Below are positions 1-9,357 of a DNA stretch of 34,335 nt, one piece after another. Below the pieces are notes generated by a model. The model had not been told where the DNA came from, made no database searches, and saw nothing but the letters and a program-made list of their open reading frames with translations. How positions within the stretch are numbered: the stretch's first letter is position 1; the number at the start of each line of letters is the position of its first letter. The DNA is from Paracoccaceae bacterium (GTDB lineage Bacteria > Pseudomonadota > Alphaproteobacteria > Rhodobacterales > Rhodobacteraceae): NCBI GenBank assembly GCA_028874915.1, contig JAPPHA010000077.1, positions 1 to 34,335 on the forward strand, read 5' to 3'. A program made the translations under genes and the position numbers.

Positions 1-237
1 TTGCCGCGTAGCTTGGCCGCGAAGCCGTCGTCTTCAGGCGACGGAGTGTTCACGAAACTCCGTCATTCATTGCGCCCGGATGATTGACCTTGAAACAGAA
101 CTGCGGTGCCCGGGCGCCGAAGCGCCGATTGCTGCTTGACGATATTTCGGGACTCGGGATAGGAACCGCCGGGAACCGCCCCGGCCTCGCGGGTGCCGCC
201 GGCTCCGTGTCCGGCAAACAATTCGAGAGTTTGACCG
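1..237 (+). other. Leader region of rpmB; no gene seen
   Basis: I see no convincing coding sequence here; the reverse-strand open frames have no recognisable protein. Two short hairpins lie on the plus strand: GGCGC-CGAA-GCGCC at 113-126 and GCCGG-(8 nt)-CCGGC at 198-215. The second ends 22 nt before the rpmB start codon and could shape its leader. A TTGACG hexamer at 136-141 followed after 16 nt by GATAGG is a weak promoter candidate. The first ~85 bases might be the tail of an upstream gene, but I cannot identify one. Confidence 0.4.
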
Positions 238-525
238 ATGTCTCGCCAATGTGAACTGACAGGCAAGAGACCGCAGACCGGCAACAATGTCAGTCATGCG
301 CACAACAAGACCAAGCGCCGGTTCCTGCCAAATCTGAACCGTGTGACCCTGACGAGTGACGCGCTCGGGCGTTCGGTACGGTTGCGGGTTTCAGTAGCGG
401 CGCTCAGGGCCGTCGATCACTGCGGTGGCCTTGACAGCTTTCTGGTCAAGGCCGACGACGCCAGCCTGTCCGACCGGGCACTCAGGCTCAAGCGCCAGAT
501 TCGGACTGCGGCTCCGAAGGGCTGA
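238..525 (+). CDS. rpmB: Large ribosomal subunit protein bL28
   Basis: This is a structural protein of the 50S subunit. The 95-residue translation starts [20 protein letters not shown] and continues with [11 protein letters not shown], then [11 protein letters not shown], which are hallmark bL28 segments; the C-terminal stretch is the lysine/arginine-rich tail normal in alphaproteobacteria. Length is as expected (about 95-100 aa in this class). The start is the ATG at 238, preceded by a purine stretch (gagag at 224-228). It stands alone, without rpmG next to it, as is common in alphaproteobacteria. The family assignment is by conserved sequence and I regard it as secure. Confidence 0.95.
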   Translation: MSRQCELTGKRPQTGNNVSHAHNKTKRRFLPNLNRVTLTSDALGRSVRLRVSVAALRAVDHCGGLDSFLVKADDASLSDRALRLKRQIRTAAPKG

Positions 526-528
526 GTC

Positions 529-546
529 GTGCGGTTTCGGCCGCAC
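529..546 (+). terminator. Possible rpmB terminator hairpin
   Basis: Perfect 6-bp stem GTGCGG / CCGCAC around the loop TTTCGG, starting 4 nt after the rpmB stop codon. No T-run follows, so intrinsic termination is uncertain; the position is what suggests the role. Confidence 0.4.
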
Positions 547-582
547 CCAGCATGGTGGATGAGCACCCAGCATGGTGGATGA
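543..582 (+). repeat. Perfect 20-bp tandem duplication
   Basis: The unit gcacccagcatggtggatga occurs twice back to back (543-562 and 563-582) in the gap between rpmB and the PCu(A)C gene. Each copy contains CACC-(6 nt)-GGTG, a small inverted repeat. It overlaps the right arm of the hairpin after rpmB. It looks like a simple slippage duplication. Confidence 0.9.
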
Positions 583-695
583 GCGGTTCGGGCGCCGGGA
601 ATTCGGGCTTCGCTTTTGCCAACACTCCCAGGTCGGGCTCGTCGGCCGAATGGTCTTCAACACTGATTCGTCCGGTGAAGTCCGCTTGAAAAGCG

Positions 696-1217
696 ATGGG
701 GTGCGATTTTCGACCCATGATGGGGAAATCCGGAGTCCGGGGCATTGGTGTGGTTTCGGTCCTGGCGACCCTGTCCATTTTGGCGGGTACGATGGGAACG
801 GCCGCTGACCCGGCCGAACCGGTATCGCCAGGCATCCCTGTCGTCGACAGCGGGCTTCGAATCAGCAGTGCCTTCATGCCGGCTCCGATCGCCGGAGGGG
901 CTTCCGGTGCCGCCTACATGGTCATCGAAAACAGGTCGGAAATGGATGACTGGCTGCTGGCGGTACGATCGGCAGACGCCGGGCGGGCTCAACTGCACAA
1001 CCATGTCGAGACCGATGACGGGATTGTCATGATGAGGCCGTTGGAAAATGGTGTCCCCGTCCCGGCCGGGGGAACCGTGACTTTCGCCCGGGGCGGAATG
1101 CATGTGATGTTGATGCGGCTGAAACACCGGTTCAATCCTGGCGATACCCTGAAACTCACCCTGGTTTTTCGGAGTGCCGGAGACATACCGATCGAGTTGC
1201 CCGTGGTTCCGCGGTAG
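696..1217 (+). CDS. Copper chaperone PCu(A)C family protein
   Basis: A periplasmic protein of the PCu(A)C (DUF461) family, whose members carry Cu(I) for cytochrome oxidase assembly. The 173-residue product has an N-terminal signal sequence (basic GKSGVR, then a hydrophobic run to about residue 34), followed by the domain. Expected copper ligands are visible: His in LHNHVETDDG, Met in IVMMRPLENG, and the HVM pair in GGMHVMLMRL. The conserved PAGGTVTF turn lies between them. The start is uncertain: ATGs at 696, 717 and 720 are in frame and none has a strong ribosome binding site. No other copper or oxidase gene is adjacent, so the partner cannot be inferred. Confidence 0.85.
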   Translation: MGCDFRPMMGKSGVRGIGVVSVLATLSILAGTMGTAADPAEPVSPGIPVVDSGLRISSAFMPAPIAGGASGAAYMVIENRSEMDDWLLAVRSADAGRAQLHNHVETDDGIVMMRPLENGVPVPAGGTVTFARGGMHVMLMRLKHRFNPGDTLKLTLVFRSAGDIPIELPVVPR

Positions 1218-1407
1218 GGGACCGAAAGGCGCGCCTGTGATCATGGTCCCGTCGCCTGATCCGTCCCGGGCCACCGGTATGGCAACCAGGCACTGTCTGT
1301 CAGCCGCGGCGCTGCATTGACGTGGCCGTTCGAAGTCGGCGCCGTGACCGCACGACCGGGACGGTATCAGACTTGACACCGATGCATTTCGCCCCCACGC
1401 CCATGCG

Positions 1408-3207
1408 ATGAATCGGCTCTCGAACATCCGCAATTTCACGATCATCGCCCATATCGATCATGGCAAGTCGACGCTGGCCGACCGACTGATTCAGATGACC
1501 GGAACCGTTGCTCAGCGCGACATGCAGGACCAGCTGCTCGACACGATGGAGATCGAGCGGGAGCGGGGAATTACCATCAAGGCCAATTCGGTCCGGATCG
1601 AGTACCGGGCGCGAGACGGCAAGGACTATCTGCTGAACCTGATTGATACGCCGGGCCACGTGGACTTCGGCTACGAAGTGTCACGGTCGATGTGTGCGGT
1701 CGAAGGGTCCTTGCTCGTCGTCGATTCAACTCAGGGCGTCGAGGCGCAGACACTTGCAAATGTCTACCAGGCGATCGATGCCGATCATGAAATCGTTCCG
1801 GTCCTGAACAAGATCGACCTGCCGGCGAGCGAACCTGAAGCCGTCTGCTCACAAATCGAAGATGTCATCGGAATCGACGCGAGCGATGCCATTCTGGTCT
1901 CCGCCAAGACGGGTGACGGTGTGGACGACGTCCTGGAGGCCATTGTCCAACGGTTGCCGCCGCCGTCCGGCGACCTTGAGGCTCCGCTCAAGGCGATGCT
2001 GGTCGACAGCTGGTATGATTCGTTTCTCGGTGTCGTCGTTCTGGTCAGGATCGTCGATGGCGTTCTCAGGAAGAGCCAGAGAATCCGCATGATGGATTCG
2101 GGTGCGGTCTACCCGGTCGACCGTGTCGGAGTGTTCACGCCCGACATGGAGACCGTCGATTCCCTCGGCGCTGGCGAACTGGGATTCATGACCGCTTCGA
2201 TCAAGCAGGTGAGAGATACGCGGATCGGCGACACGATCACGTTGGAGAAGGGCGGGACCCGCGAGGCCTTGCCGGGATTCCAGCGCTCGCAGCCTGTCGT
2301 CTTCTGCGGTTTGTTTCCCGTGGACAACGCGGCGTTTCCCGATCTCAGGGAGGCGCTCGAGAAGTTGGCGCTGAATGACGCCAGTTTCACATATTCAATC
2401 GAATCTTCGGCGGCCCTCGGATTCGGTTTCCGTTGCGGTTTTCTCGGACTCCTGCACCTTGAGGTGGTCCGCGATCGGCTTGAACGTGAGTTCGGCATCG
2501 ACCTGGTTACCACGGCACCCAGTGTGATCTACCGGGTCTGCATGGCCGATGGAGCGGTCATGAACATGCACAATCCGGCCGATATGCCCGACATGTCGAG
2601 CGTGAGTCACCTGGAGGAACCCTGGGTGCGGGCGACAATTCTGGTGCCGGATCCGTTTCTTGGCGACGTCCTCGGCCTTTGCCAGGACCGCCGGGGCGTG
2701 CAGGTCGACCTGACCTACGCAGGTAGCCGCGCCATGGTTGTTTATGACCTGCCGCTCAACGAGGTCGTGTTCGACTTCTATGATCGGCTGAAGTCGGCAA
2801 CGCGTGGCTATGCTTCGTTCGACTACCAGATGACTGGCTACCGGGAAGGCAAGCTGGTTCGGATGCAGATGCGGGTTAACGAGGAACCTGTCGACGCGTT
2901 GACTGTCATGGTTCACCGCGATCGCGCCGAAGCCCGCGGGCGGGCGATGTGCGAGAAGCTCAAGTTGCTGATTCCCAGGCATATGTTTCGAATTCCGATT
3001 CAGGCGGCGATCGATGGCCGGATCATTGCCCGTGAGACCGTCTCAGCGTTTCGCAAGGACGTCACGGCCAAATGCTACGGCGGCGACGTCACCCGAAAAC
3101 GAAAGCTGCTTGAGAAACAGAAGGCCGGGAAGAAGCGCATGCGCCGCTTTGGAAAGGTGGACATCCCTCACGATGCTTTCGTCAATGTCCTGCGGATGGA
3201 CCTGTAG
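1408..3207 (+). CDS. lepA: Elongation factor 4 (LepA)
   Basis: A ribosome-associated translational GTPase that back-translocates or remodels stalled ribosomes. The 599-residue product has the canonical start [20 protein letters not shown]. The GTPase motifs are seen in order: AHIDHGKST (G1), GITIKA (G2), DTPGHVD (G3), NKID (G4) and SAKTG (G5). The EF-G-like middle domains follow ([14 protein letters not shown]), then the LepA-specific C-terminal domain ending [20 protein letters not shown] and NVLRMDL. Length is exactly that of the family (about 600 aa). The ATG at 1408 has no clear Shine-Dalgarno sequence. The gene appears complete. Confidence 0.97.
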   Translation: MNRLSNIRNFTIIAHIDHGKSTLADRLIQMTGTVAQRDMQDQLLDTMEIERERGITIKANSVRIEYRARDGKDYLLNLIDTPGHVDFGYEVSRSMCAVEGSLLVVDSTQGVEAQTLANVYQAIDADHEIVPVLNKIDLPASEPEAVCSQIEDVIGIDASDAILVSAKTGDGVDDVLEAIVQRLPPPSGDLEAPLKAMLVDSWYDSFLGVVVLVRIVDGVLRKSQRIRMMDSGAVYPVDRVGVFTPDMETVDSLGAGELGFMTASIKQVRDTRIGDTITLEKGGTREALPGFQRSQPVVFCGLFPVDNAAFPDLREALEKLALNDASFTYSIESSAALGFGFRCGFLGLLHLEVVRDRLEREFGIDLVTTAPSVIYRVCMADGAVMNMHNPADMPDMSSVSHLEEPWVRATILVPDPFLGDVLGLCQDRRGVQVDLTYAGSRAMVVYDLPLNEVVFDFYDRLKSATRGYASFDYQMTGYREGKLVRMQMRVNEEPVDALTVMVHRDRAEARGRAMCEKLKLLIPRHMFRIPIQAAIDGRIIARETVSAFRKDVTAKCYGGDVTRKRKLLEKQKAGKKRMRRFGKVDIPHDAFVNVLRMDL

Positions 3208-3320
3208 GGCTGCGACCCGGGCTTTTGGGGCCGCACCGACGACGGGACATGTTGTGGACGTTGCGTCGGCCGGGCCGAGGGAGTGGCAGTGGATGTCGAG
3301 CCAATGAGAAGGAACTGGCC

Positions 3321-4277
3321 ATGAAGATCGGCTTTATCGGTCTCGGCAATGTGGGTGCGAAACTTGCAGGCAGTCTGGTGCGAAATGGTTTGGATGTGAC
3401 GGTTCGGGACCTCTCGGCCGACCGCCAGGCGCAACTCCAGGCCTTGGGAGCATCGATCGGAGCTTCACCGGTCGAAATGATGCAGAACTGTGAGGCTGTC
3501 ATCACCTGCTTGCCGTCTCCTGCCACGTCCGCGGCTGTAATGGAGGCCGACAACGGGCTTCTCGCGGCGGCGGCCCCGGGAAAGGTCTGGATGGAAATGT
3601 CGACAACGGACGAGAAGGAGGTCCGGCGTCTCGGAGAGAAGTTCATTGCCAGGGGCGGGGAGGCGGCAGACTGCCCGGTGTCGGGAGGTTGCCATCGTGC
3701 GGCGACTGGCAACATCTCGATCCTCGCCGGTTGCGAGCGTGCGACCTTCGACCGAATCCTGCCACTTCTCACGGCCATGGGGCGTCGGATCCTGCATTCC
3801 GGCGCGCTCGGTTCCGCCTCCATCCTCAAGGTGCTCACCAATTACCTGGCCACCGCCAATCTCGTGACCTGTTGCGAGGCGCTGACGGTTGCCAGGGCGG
3901 TGGGGATCGACCTCCGTACGGCCTACGAAGCCATCCGCATATCGTCCGGGACGTCCTTCGTTCACGAGACGGAATCGCAGGTCATCCTCAACGGTTCCCG
4001 GGACATATCCTTCACAATGGATCTGGTTCTCAAGGATATCGGCTTGTTTCAGGGTGTCGCCGACCGGGCCGACGTTCCGTTGGAGATAAACCCCGTGCTC
4101 ATCGAGATCTTCCGTGATGGGATTCAGCGCTACGGTTCGCGGGAATTGTCACCGAACATCGTTCGACGCCTCGAAGACGCGACCGGCCTCGACATCCGGG
4201 CGCCTGGATTTCCGCCAGAAATCCTTGACGACGAGCCAGAGGTGCCGGGCCGAGAAGTCGTGCCGGATCGCGGCTGA
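3321..4277 (+). CDS. NAD(P)-dependent beta-hydroxyacid dehydrogenase
   Basis: A cytoplasmic oxidoreductase of the 3-hydroxyisobutyrate / tartronate-semialdehyde / 6-phosphogluconate dehydrogenase superfamily. The 318-residue product opens with the Rossmann motif MKIGFIGLGNVG. It carries the substrate-binding signature DCPVSGGCHRAATGNISI, the catalytic lysine in SASILKVLTNYL, and the second-domain motif FTMDLVLKDIGL. The ATG at 3321 is preferred to upstream in-frame codons because AGAAGGAA (3307-3314) sits just upstream and the glycine-rich motif begins at residue 4. The last ~25 residues (EPEVPGREVVPDRG) are a family-untypical tail. The substrate cannot be told from sequence. The gene starts 113 nt after lepA and is followed 14 nt later by a small membrane protein gene. 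Confidence 0.88.
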   Translation: MKIGFIGLGNVGAKLAGSLVRNGLDVTVRDLSADRQAQLQALGASIGASPVEMMQNCEAVITCLPSPATSAAVMEADNGLLAAAAPGKVWMEMSTTDEKEVRRLGEKFIARGGEAADCPVSGGCHRAATGNISILAGCERATFDRILPLLTAMGRRILHSGALGSASILKVLTNYLATANLVTCCEALTVARAVGIDLRTAYEAIRISSGTSFVHETESQVILNGSRDISFTMDLVLKDIGLFQGVADRADVPLEINPVLIEIFRDGIQRYGSRELSPNIVRRLEDATGLDIRAPGFPPEILDDEPEVPGREVVPDRG

Positions 4278-4291
4278 ACGGAGGTGCAGAG

Positions 4292-4837
4292 ATGGGCCGG
4301 TCAGGGAAACCGGCGCGCAAGTCGGCCGTTTCCCGAAAGGGACGTCGGTCCCGGGAATCGATTGCTGAGCTGCGGCCGTCGTCGGCCCGGCGCTGGTTGG
4401 GCGTGATTGCGCTCGCGGCGCTCGGGACGATACTGACAATCCACGGGTTGTCGTCGCCGGATCGTGGCCCCGTTGTCGCGGGGCTGTCAGTAGTGCTCGG
4501 TATCGGGTTTTTGTGGCAGTCGTGGCGGCATCTGGAATCAACGCGAAGCCACATTGTCTTGACCCGAATCGGACTGTTCGACGGCACTGGCGACCGAGTC
4601 TGTTCCGTCGACAATATCGTGTCTATTGATCGAAGCCTTTTTGCCTTCAAACCAACCAACGGATTCCTGATTCGGCTCCGATCGTCAGAGACCCCTCGTT
4701 GGGTTCCGGGCCTTTATTGGCGGGTCGGACGACGTGTGGGCATCGGAGGCGCAACACGGTCGCACGAGGCGAAGGTCATGGCGGAGCGGCTGGATGGATT
4801 GATTCGGGATCGGAAGGACGGGCGCCGAACGGAGTAA
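4292..4837 (+). CDS. Hypothetical membrane-anchored protein
   Basis: I do not recognise this 181-residue protein. It has a strongly basic N-terminus (about 33 residues, many Arg/Lys). Two hydrophobic segments follow (WLGVIALAALGTILTI and VVAGLSVVLGIGFLW, about residues 35-50 and 62-77). A soluble region comes next that resembles the strand pattern of small PH-like or YcxB-like domains (HIVLTRIGLFDG, CSVDNIVSID, GFLIRLRSSE), and the tail is basic. The start is supported by GGAGG at 4280-4284, 7 nt before the ATG. It lies 14 nt after the dehydrogenase gene and is probably co-transcribed with it. A role in membrane-surface binding would be a guess. Confidence 0.6.
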   Translation: MGRSGKPARKSAVSRKGRRSRESIAELRPSSARRWLGVIALAALGTILTIHGLSSPDRGPVVAGLSVVLGIGFLWQSWRHLESTRSHIVLTRIGLFDGTGDRVCSVDNIVSIDRSLFAFKPTNGFLIRLRSSETPRWVPGLYWRVGRRVGIGGATRSHEAKVMAERLDGLIRDRKDGRRTE

Positions 4838-5008
4838 TGTCCTGCGGGGCGACGAATCCAAATCAGCGAAACGCCCTGGCACCGGGAGGAAATCGCCAGG
4901 TCGTCAGGGCGGTCCGGGAACGGATCTTCCCTGCAACCCCGACGTCAATCTCGCCAAGGACGCGCAGTCATGATTCCGACTGCAGGCATTCGGAAGGGAA
5001 ATCCGTAC
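4838..5008. other. Convergent intergenic gap
   Basis: This 171-nt gap separates the plus-strand membrane protein gene and the minus-strand glutamate dehydrogenase gene, which point at each other. I see no gene and no convincing bidirectional terminator. Confidence 0.5.
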
Positions 5009-6424
5009 TCAGAGGCCCGCCGCTTCGTAGCTGGCTGCTACCCGTTGGATGGACACGATGTACGCTGCCGTTCGAAGGTCGTCCACGTCGTTCCAGCCAT
5101 GCCACACGTCGCGCATGGATTCGTAGGCTCCACGCATGGTGTCATCAAGTCCCGAGCGGACGAGTTCGAGTTCGCCAGCGCCATAGGTGTATTTCTGCTT
5201 GAATTCGTCCGACAGCTCCCGACCGAAGTTCGATTCAAGTTCGTTGATTAGCAGCTCGTAACGGGATTCCTCCTGACGGCGCTGCAAACGGCCGAAACGA
5301 ATGTGGCCAAGATTCTTGACCCATTCAAAATAGGACACGGTGACGCCTCCCGCGTTGGCATAAGCGTCGGGAACGATGATCTTGCCATTTCGCCGGAGGA
5401 TCTCGTCGGCCGGAAAGGTCACCGGCCCGTTCGCGGCCTCGATGATCAGCGGTGCCCGGATCCGGTCAGCGTTCTCGATGTTGATGGCGCCTTCGAGAGC
5501 CGCCGGGATCAGGATGTCGCAGTCATGGGCGAGGACCTCGGCGCCGTCGGAGACAAAGGTCGAGTTCCCGAATCCTCGAACACTCCCGGTCTCCACGATG
5601 TGCCGACGAAGATCCTCAATCTCGAGACCGTTCTCGTCGATGATGGCACCGTCCCGTTCGATGACGGCGGTGATGACGGCACCGTCTTCTTCCTGAAGGA
5701 ATTTCGCGGCATGAAATCCGACATTTCCGAGCCCCTGGACAACGACGCGTTTTCCGTCGAGCGTTCCGTCGAGGCCTGCCAGAGCGGCATCTTCCGGGTG
5801 CCGGAAGAATGACCGCAACGCGTACTGAATTCCTCGTCCCGTAGCCTCGACCCGGCCGGCGATGCCACCCGAATTGAGTGGCTTGCCAGTGACGCAGGCA
5901 CGGGCGTTGATATCGGTCGTGTTGAGCCGCTGGTACTGGTCGGCAATCCAGGCCATTTCACGTTCGCCCGTTCCGACATCGGGCGCGGGAACGTTCTGGG
6001 ACGGGTTGATCAGGTCGCGCTTGATCAATTCGTATGCGAAACGGCGGGTGATGTGTTCCAGTTCGCTGGTTTCCCAGTCGCGGGGATCGATGTGCAGGCC
6101 TCCCTTGGCACCTCCGAAAGGGACTTCGACGAGAGCGCATTTGTAGGTCATCAGCGCTGCAAGCGCCTCGACTTCATTCGCGTTAACGGCTGTCGAGTAG
6201 CGGATGCCGCCCTTGACCGGTTCGAGATGTTCCGAGTGAATGGCCCGGTATCCGGTAAAGGTCTCGATCTTTCCGCGCAGCCTGACGCCGAAGCGGACGG
6301 CATAAGTGGAATTGCAAATGCGAATCTTGTGCTCGAGCCCGGGCGGCAGATCGAGGTGGCGGATCGCCCGCTGAAACATGAGATCAACGGATTCGCGGAA
6401 TCCGGGTTCCCTTTGACTTGTCAC
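5009..6424 (-). CDS. Glutamate dehydrogenase (Glu/Leu/Phe/Val family)
   Basis: A cytoplasmic enzyme interconverting glutamate with 2-oxoglutarate and ammonia. The 471-residue product carries the dimerisation/catalytic N-domain with VKGGIRYS, the substrate lysine region MTYKCALVEVPFGGAKGG, and PAPDVGTGEREMAWIADQY. A Rossmann domain follows (VVVQGLGNVGFHAAKF), then DILIPAALEGAIN and IIEAANGPVT. Length fits the NAD-preferring short GDH type rather than the 180-kDa form. The initiation codon is GTG at 6424, with AGAGG 8 nt upstream on the minus strand. The leader holds a perfect 18-bp palindrome. Glu rather than Leu specificity is inferred from overall similarity and is not proven. Confidence 0.92.
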   Translation of the reverse strand: MTSQREPGFRESVDLMFQRAIRHLDLPPGLEHKIRICNSTYAVRFGVRLRGKIETFTGYRAIHSEHLEPVKGGIRYSTAVNANEVEALAALMTYKCALVEVPFGGAKGGLHIDPRDWETSELEHITRRFAYELIKRDLINPSQNVPAPDVGTGEREMAWIADQYQRLNTTDINARACVTGKPLNSGGIAGRVEATGRGIQYALRSFFRHPEDAALAGLDGTLDGKRVVVQGLGNVGFHAAKFLQEEDGAVITAVIERDGAIIDENGLEIEDLRRHIVETGSVRGFGNSTFVSDGAEVLAHDCDILIPAALEGAINIENADRIRAPLIIEAANGPVTFPADEILRRNGKIIVPDAYANAGGVTVSYFEWVKNLGHIRFGRLQRRQEESRYELLINELESNFGRELSDEFKQKYTYGAGELELVRSGLDDTMRGAYESMRDVWHGWNDVDDLRTAAYIVSIQRVAASYEAAGL

Positions 6425-6452
6425 GGTTCGCCTCTTTTGTCCTGACGGGATT

Positions 6453-6470
6453 CCGGCCCGTACGGGCCGG
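6453..6470. promoter_or_regulatory. Perfect 18-bp palindrome in the GDH leader
   Basis: The sequence CCGGCCCGTACGGGCCGG is a perfect palindrome located 28 nt upstream of the GTG start codon of the glutamate dehydrogenase gene. In RNA it could form a hairpin just before the ribosome binding site; in DNA it could be an operator. No T-run follows. A TTGACA hexamer on the minus strand (6537-6532) lies further upstream, but no well-spaced -10 goes with it. Confidence 0.45.
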
Positions 6471-6621
6471 GAGAAGAGATCAATGGTTGCGGGGATGATA
6501 GCATGAATTCCCGAAAGTCATTCACGAAATGTGTCAATTGATCTCGGAAAACCGCGGGTCCAGTTCAAGAACAGTTTTGGAAGAGCCTGGCGCAGAAGGG
6601 GCCTGCGTGGGCGGCTGACCA

Positions 6622-7722
6622 TTACCGGGTCACGATTTCCGGTCCCATGCGGGCGCTCGGCGGGACAGTTGAAAGCCACGGATCATAGGTGACCAGGACC
6701 GGAAACACGAACAGACCTCGGAGAAATGACAGGGTCGACCGAATGACACGAAGAACCGGGATGGCGGCGGCGCCGGAAGTGACGAACAGGCCGAGTTCGA
6801 CCGGTGGCGTGACCATGCTGGTTTCCGTGCTCACTACCAGGATGAATCCGAGATGGATGGGATCGATTCCGGGTTCGATCCCGACCGGAAGGCCCAACGG
6901 CGCCACGATTTCAAGGTGGTCCAACGGTTCCATGAACTGGCTACCGATCAACAGAATGAGATTGGCGACAATCAGGAAGGCGATCGGGCCGTGGCCGGAC
7001 CCATGCATGGTCCCGGTGATCTGTTGCGGCAACTGTTCATCGGTCAGTACATGCTTGAGGACAGGCGCATTGGCGATGACGAACAAGGACACGGCGGTTG
7101 TCATGCCGGTCGGGTACGGCGTGGACCGTGTATCGGGATGCCGGTCGGCTGTCACCCGTCCGATCGGCAAGTCGCGCAGGAGCCGAGCGAACTCGCCCGG
7201 GTTCCCGGCAAACGGGCACAGGGCCCGGTAGGCGAAACAGGCGACGGTCCAGGAATTTTCGGCCGTTGCCGCCGTCTCGGTCGGCGTGAAGACGCCGCCT
7301 TGGATTCCGCCGCGAATGATGACGAAAAGAGTGAGGCCCCACCTGGCGCCCGAATTCCGGAAGGCATCGCAGGCATCGACCTTCCGGAACATGAAAGACA
7401 GGTCGAAGACGCGAAACTGCGCGGTGATCTTTTGTGTTTGGTCGGGGAAGGGGCGTCGCCGTGACCGTCGCCCTGCAGCATGGCTTCAAGAACCGTGTCG
7501 TCGTGATGGGGAATCGAGTTCGACACGTTCTCCATGCAAGCCGTCCATTTCGGCATTCACCCGGTCGGCAAGAAGTGAAAAGGCGATTCCCTTCAGTTGT
7601 TTGTCGGTCTTGGTGACAAGGCTGAACCTGCTGACGATTTCGCCGTCACCTCAGACGGCGTTGCCGGCGGCGCCGGTCAGCGTGACGGTGGCGGCAAGAA
7701 TGGACGTGACGAGGAATTTCAT
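6622..7722 (-). pseudogene. Chimeric TRAP transporter remnant (dctP 5' + dctM 3')
   Basis: The minus strand from 7722 starts MKFLVTSILAATVTLTGAAG, a signal peptide, then hits a stop (7653-7651). It continues in the same frame as DctP-like sequence (VTKTDKQLKGIAFSLLADRV), shifts frame (DDTVLEAMLQGD) and returns (KITAQFRVFDLSFMFRKVDA). A normal dctP would run for another ~200 codons. Instead, after CDAFRNS (about 7360), the reading frame goes straight into the C-terminal half of a TRAP large permease: RGGIQGGVFTPTETAA, IAFLIVANLILLIGSQFMEP, GIDPIHLGFILVV and VTPPVELGLFV. So the rest of dctP, any dctQ and the first half of dctM are missing. Stops, frameshifts and the fusion together mean this is dead. 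It is not a copy of the intact TRAP locus near 31157-34186, which differs in sequence. Confidence 0.8.
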
Positions 7723-7958
7723 TGTGAACCCCGGGGATTGCTGAAAGCTGAAGTTGCTTCCGAAGTCACTTTCGGATCGATGCAGACGGGCTCCCGGCGG
7801 CGGACGGGCTGAACCCAGTTTGACGCTCGGGTGGCAAAGGCGGGTTCGCACGGGAAAGGGTATTGGGTCCACCGTTTCGGGTCGCGGCGCAGGGACTTGC
7901 GGGGACCCGGCCCGATTCGACTGTCGACCCCGTGCCCAAGCCGTGCCATCAGGCGAAA

Positions 7959-8879
7959 ATGCAGACCTGGATAGTCGTTACCATCGCTGCGGCCTTCTTC
8001 CAGAACCTCAGGTTCATGCTGCAGAAGCACCTGAAGGACTCCCGCCTGTCGACGGCCGGTACGACCCTGACCCGGTTTCTCTACGGGGCGCCGTTGGCGT
8101 GTTTGCTGGTTGCCGTGCTGGTTGCCGGGTTCGAATACCGAATTCCCGTCGTGACCCCGGAATTCCTGGCCTTTGCCTTGACCGGAGGACTGGCACAAAT
8201 CCTCGCAACCCATTGCGTCATCGCATTGTTTGCGGAACGCAATTTTGCAGTCGGTATCGGGTTCAAGAAAACCGAGACCGTCCAGACAGCCATCCTGTCC
8301 TTCCTGGTACTGGCGGAACCGATCTCAGCGCGGGGGCTCGCAGCAATCCTGGTGAGCCTCTTTGGCGTTCTGCTGATGTCAAAATCGCCTCGACTGCGTG
8401 CCGCGGACACGGATGGGTTGGAGGGGCCGATGACGATGGTGGTCAACCGGGCGACGGGACTCGGAATTGCGGCGGGTTTCCTGTTCGGCTGTTCCGCAAT
8501 TGGCTACCGAGGCGCGACACTTTCACTTGACGGCGGTGATGTCCTCATTCGTGCCTCGACAACGCTGGCTTTTGTCACAGTTTTCCAGGCTCTGGTACTG
8601 TCCACGTTTGTTCGCCTGCGGGAGCCGGGCCAGTTCTCGGCTGTTCTGGGCAGCTGGCGCGTCGCCGGGCTTGTCGGTCTGACCAGCGTACTCGGGAGCC
8701 TCGGCTGGTTCGTGGCCTTCGCGCTGCAGAATGCCGCCTATGTAAAGGCAGTCGGCCAGATCGAACTCCTGTTTACATTTGCCGGCTCCTATTTCGTATT
8801 CCGGGAACGAAGTCGCCCACGTGAAGTTGCAGGAATCCTTTTTGTCGCCCTCGGCATTCTCTTGCTGATTGCCAGGTAA
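7959..8879 (+). CDS. EamA-type (DMT superfamily) permease
   Basis: A 306-residue inner-membrane protein with about ten hydrophobic segments arranged as two five-helix EamA repeats, the drug/metabolite transporter fold. Recognisable features are the start MQTWIVVTIAAAFFQNLRFM, the repeat-1 end AILSFLVLAEPISARG and the repeat-2 end ELLFTFAGSYFVFRER followed by VAGILFVALGILLLIAR. The ATG at 7959 is chosen because the first helix starts right there; codons upstream encode a Pro/Arg-rich stretch. It is divergent from the TRAP remnant. The substrate is unknown; related proteins export amino acids or metabolites. Confidence 0.85.
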   Translation: MQTWIVVTIAAAFFQNLRFMLQKHLKDSRLSTAGTTLTRFLYGAPLACLLVAVLVAGFEYRIPVVTPEFLAFALTGGLAQILATHCVIALFAERNFAVGIGFKKTETVQTAILSFLVLAEPISARGLAAILVSLFGVLLMSKSPRLRAADTDGLEGPMTMVVNRATGLGIAAGFLFGCSAIGYRGATLSLDGGDVLIRASTTLAFVTVFQALVLSTFVRLREPGQFSAVLGSWRVAGLVGLTSVLGSLGWFVAFALQNAAYVKAVGQIELLFTFAGSYFVFRERSRPREVAGILFVALGILLLIAR

Positions 8880-9357
8880 CGATCGACAGTTCCTGGGGAA
8901 AAAGCGCGTCAGGCCAGAAAAAGTCAGGGATCGCGATGACTCGGATTTGATCATTAGGGTCTTTGGGTTATGTTGGTAGCGGTCCGAGAGTCCAACTGAA
9001 CTGTTGAAGTCGGCAATTCTGCACCTCACCAAATGGCCGTCAGCGAATGGGACAGAGATCGAAACGCGGGACATTCGCGTTGTGCATCAATCTCTGAACC
9101 ATGATTTTGCCGGTCCCGGCTTGCACAGTAACCGCAGAAACGTCACGTACGCCTGATAGCATCAGCAACGGAATTTCGGCTTCCTCACGGAAACGGGATC
9201 AACGCGGATGTATCCGGAGGTCAAATCGACAGACTCGTGGTGGAGCCGCTCCTTCAGGCGCGAGTCGATTGTCGCAAACCGGAGGCGCTGTTGACGATCC
9301 ATCGTCAGGCTTCACCTGTTTCGAAAGGGTGTTTGTTGGACGCTCCCTAAACCAAAT
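8880..9357. other. Gene-free stretch before the transposase remnant
   Basis: This 478-nt stretch contains no frame with recognisable protein similarity on either strand. I found no clear insertion-sequence end, although the transposase remnant begins directly after it, so one border of the old element may lie here. Confidence 0.4.

Noticed and set aside
6495-6537. GDH promoter from TTGACA (6537-6532) and TATCAT (6500-6495) on the minus strand
   Set aside because: The spacing is about 31 nt, too long for a sigma-70 promoter.
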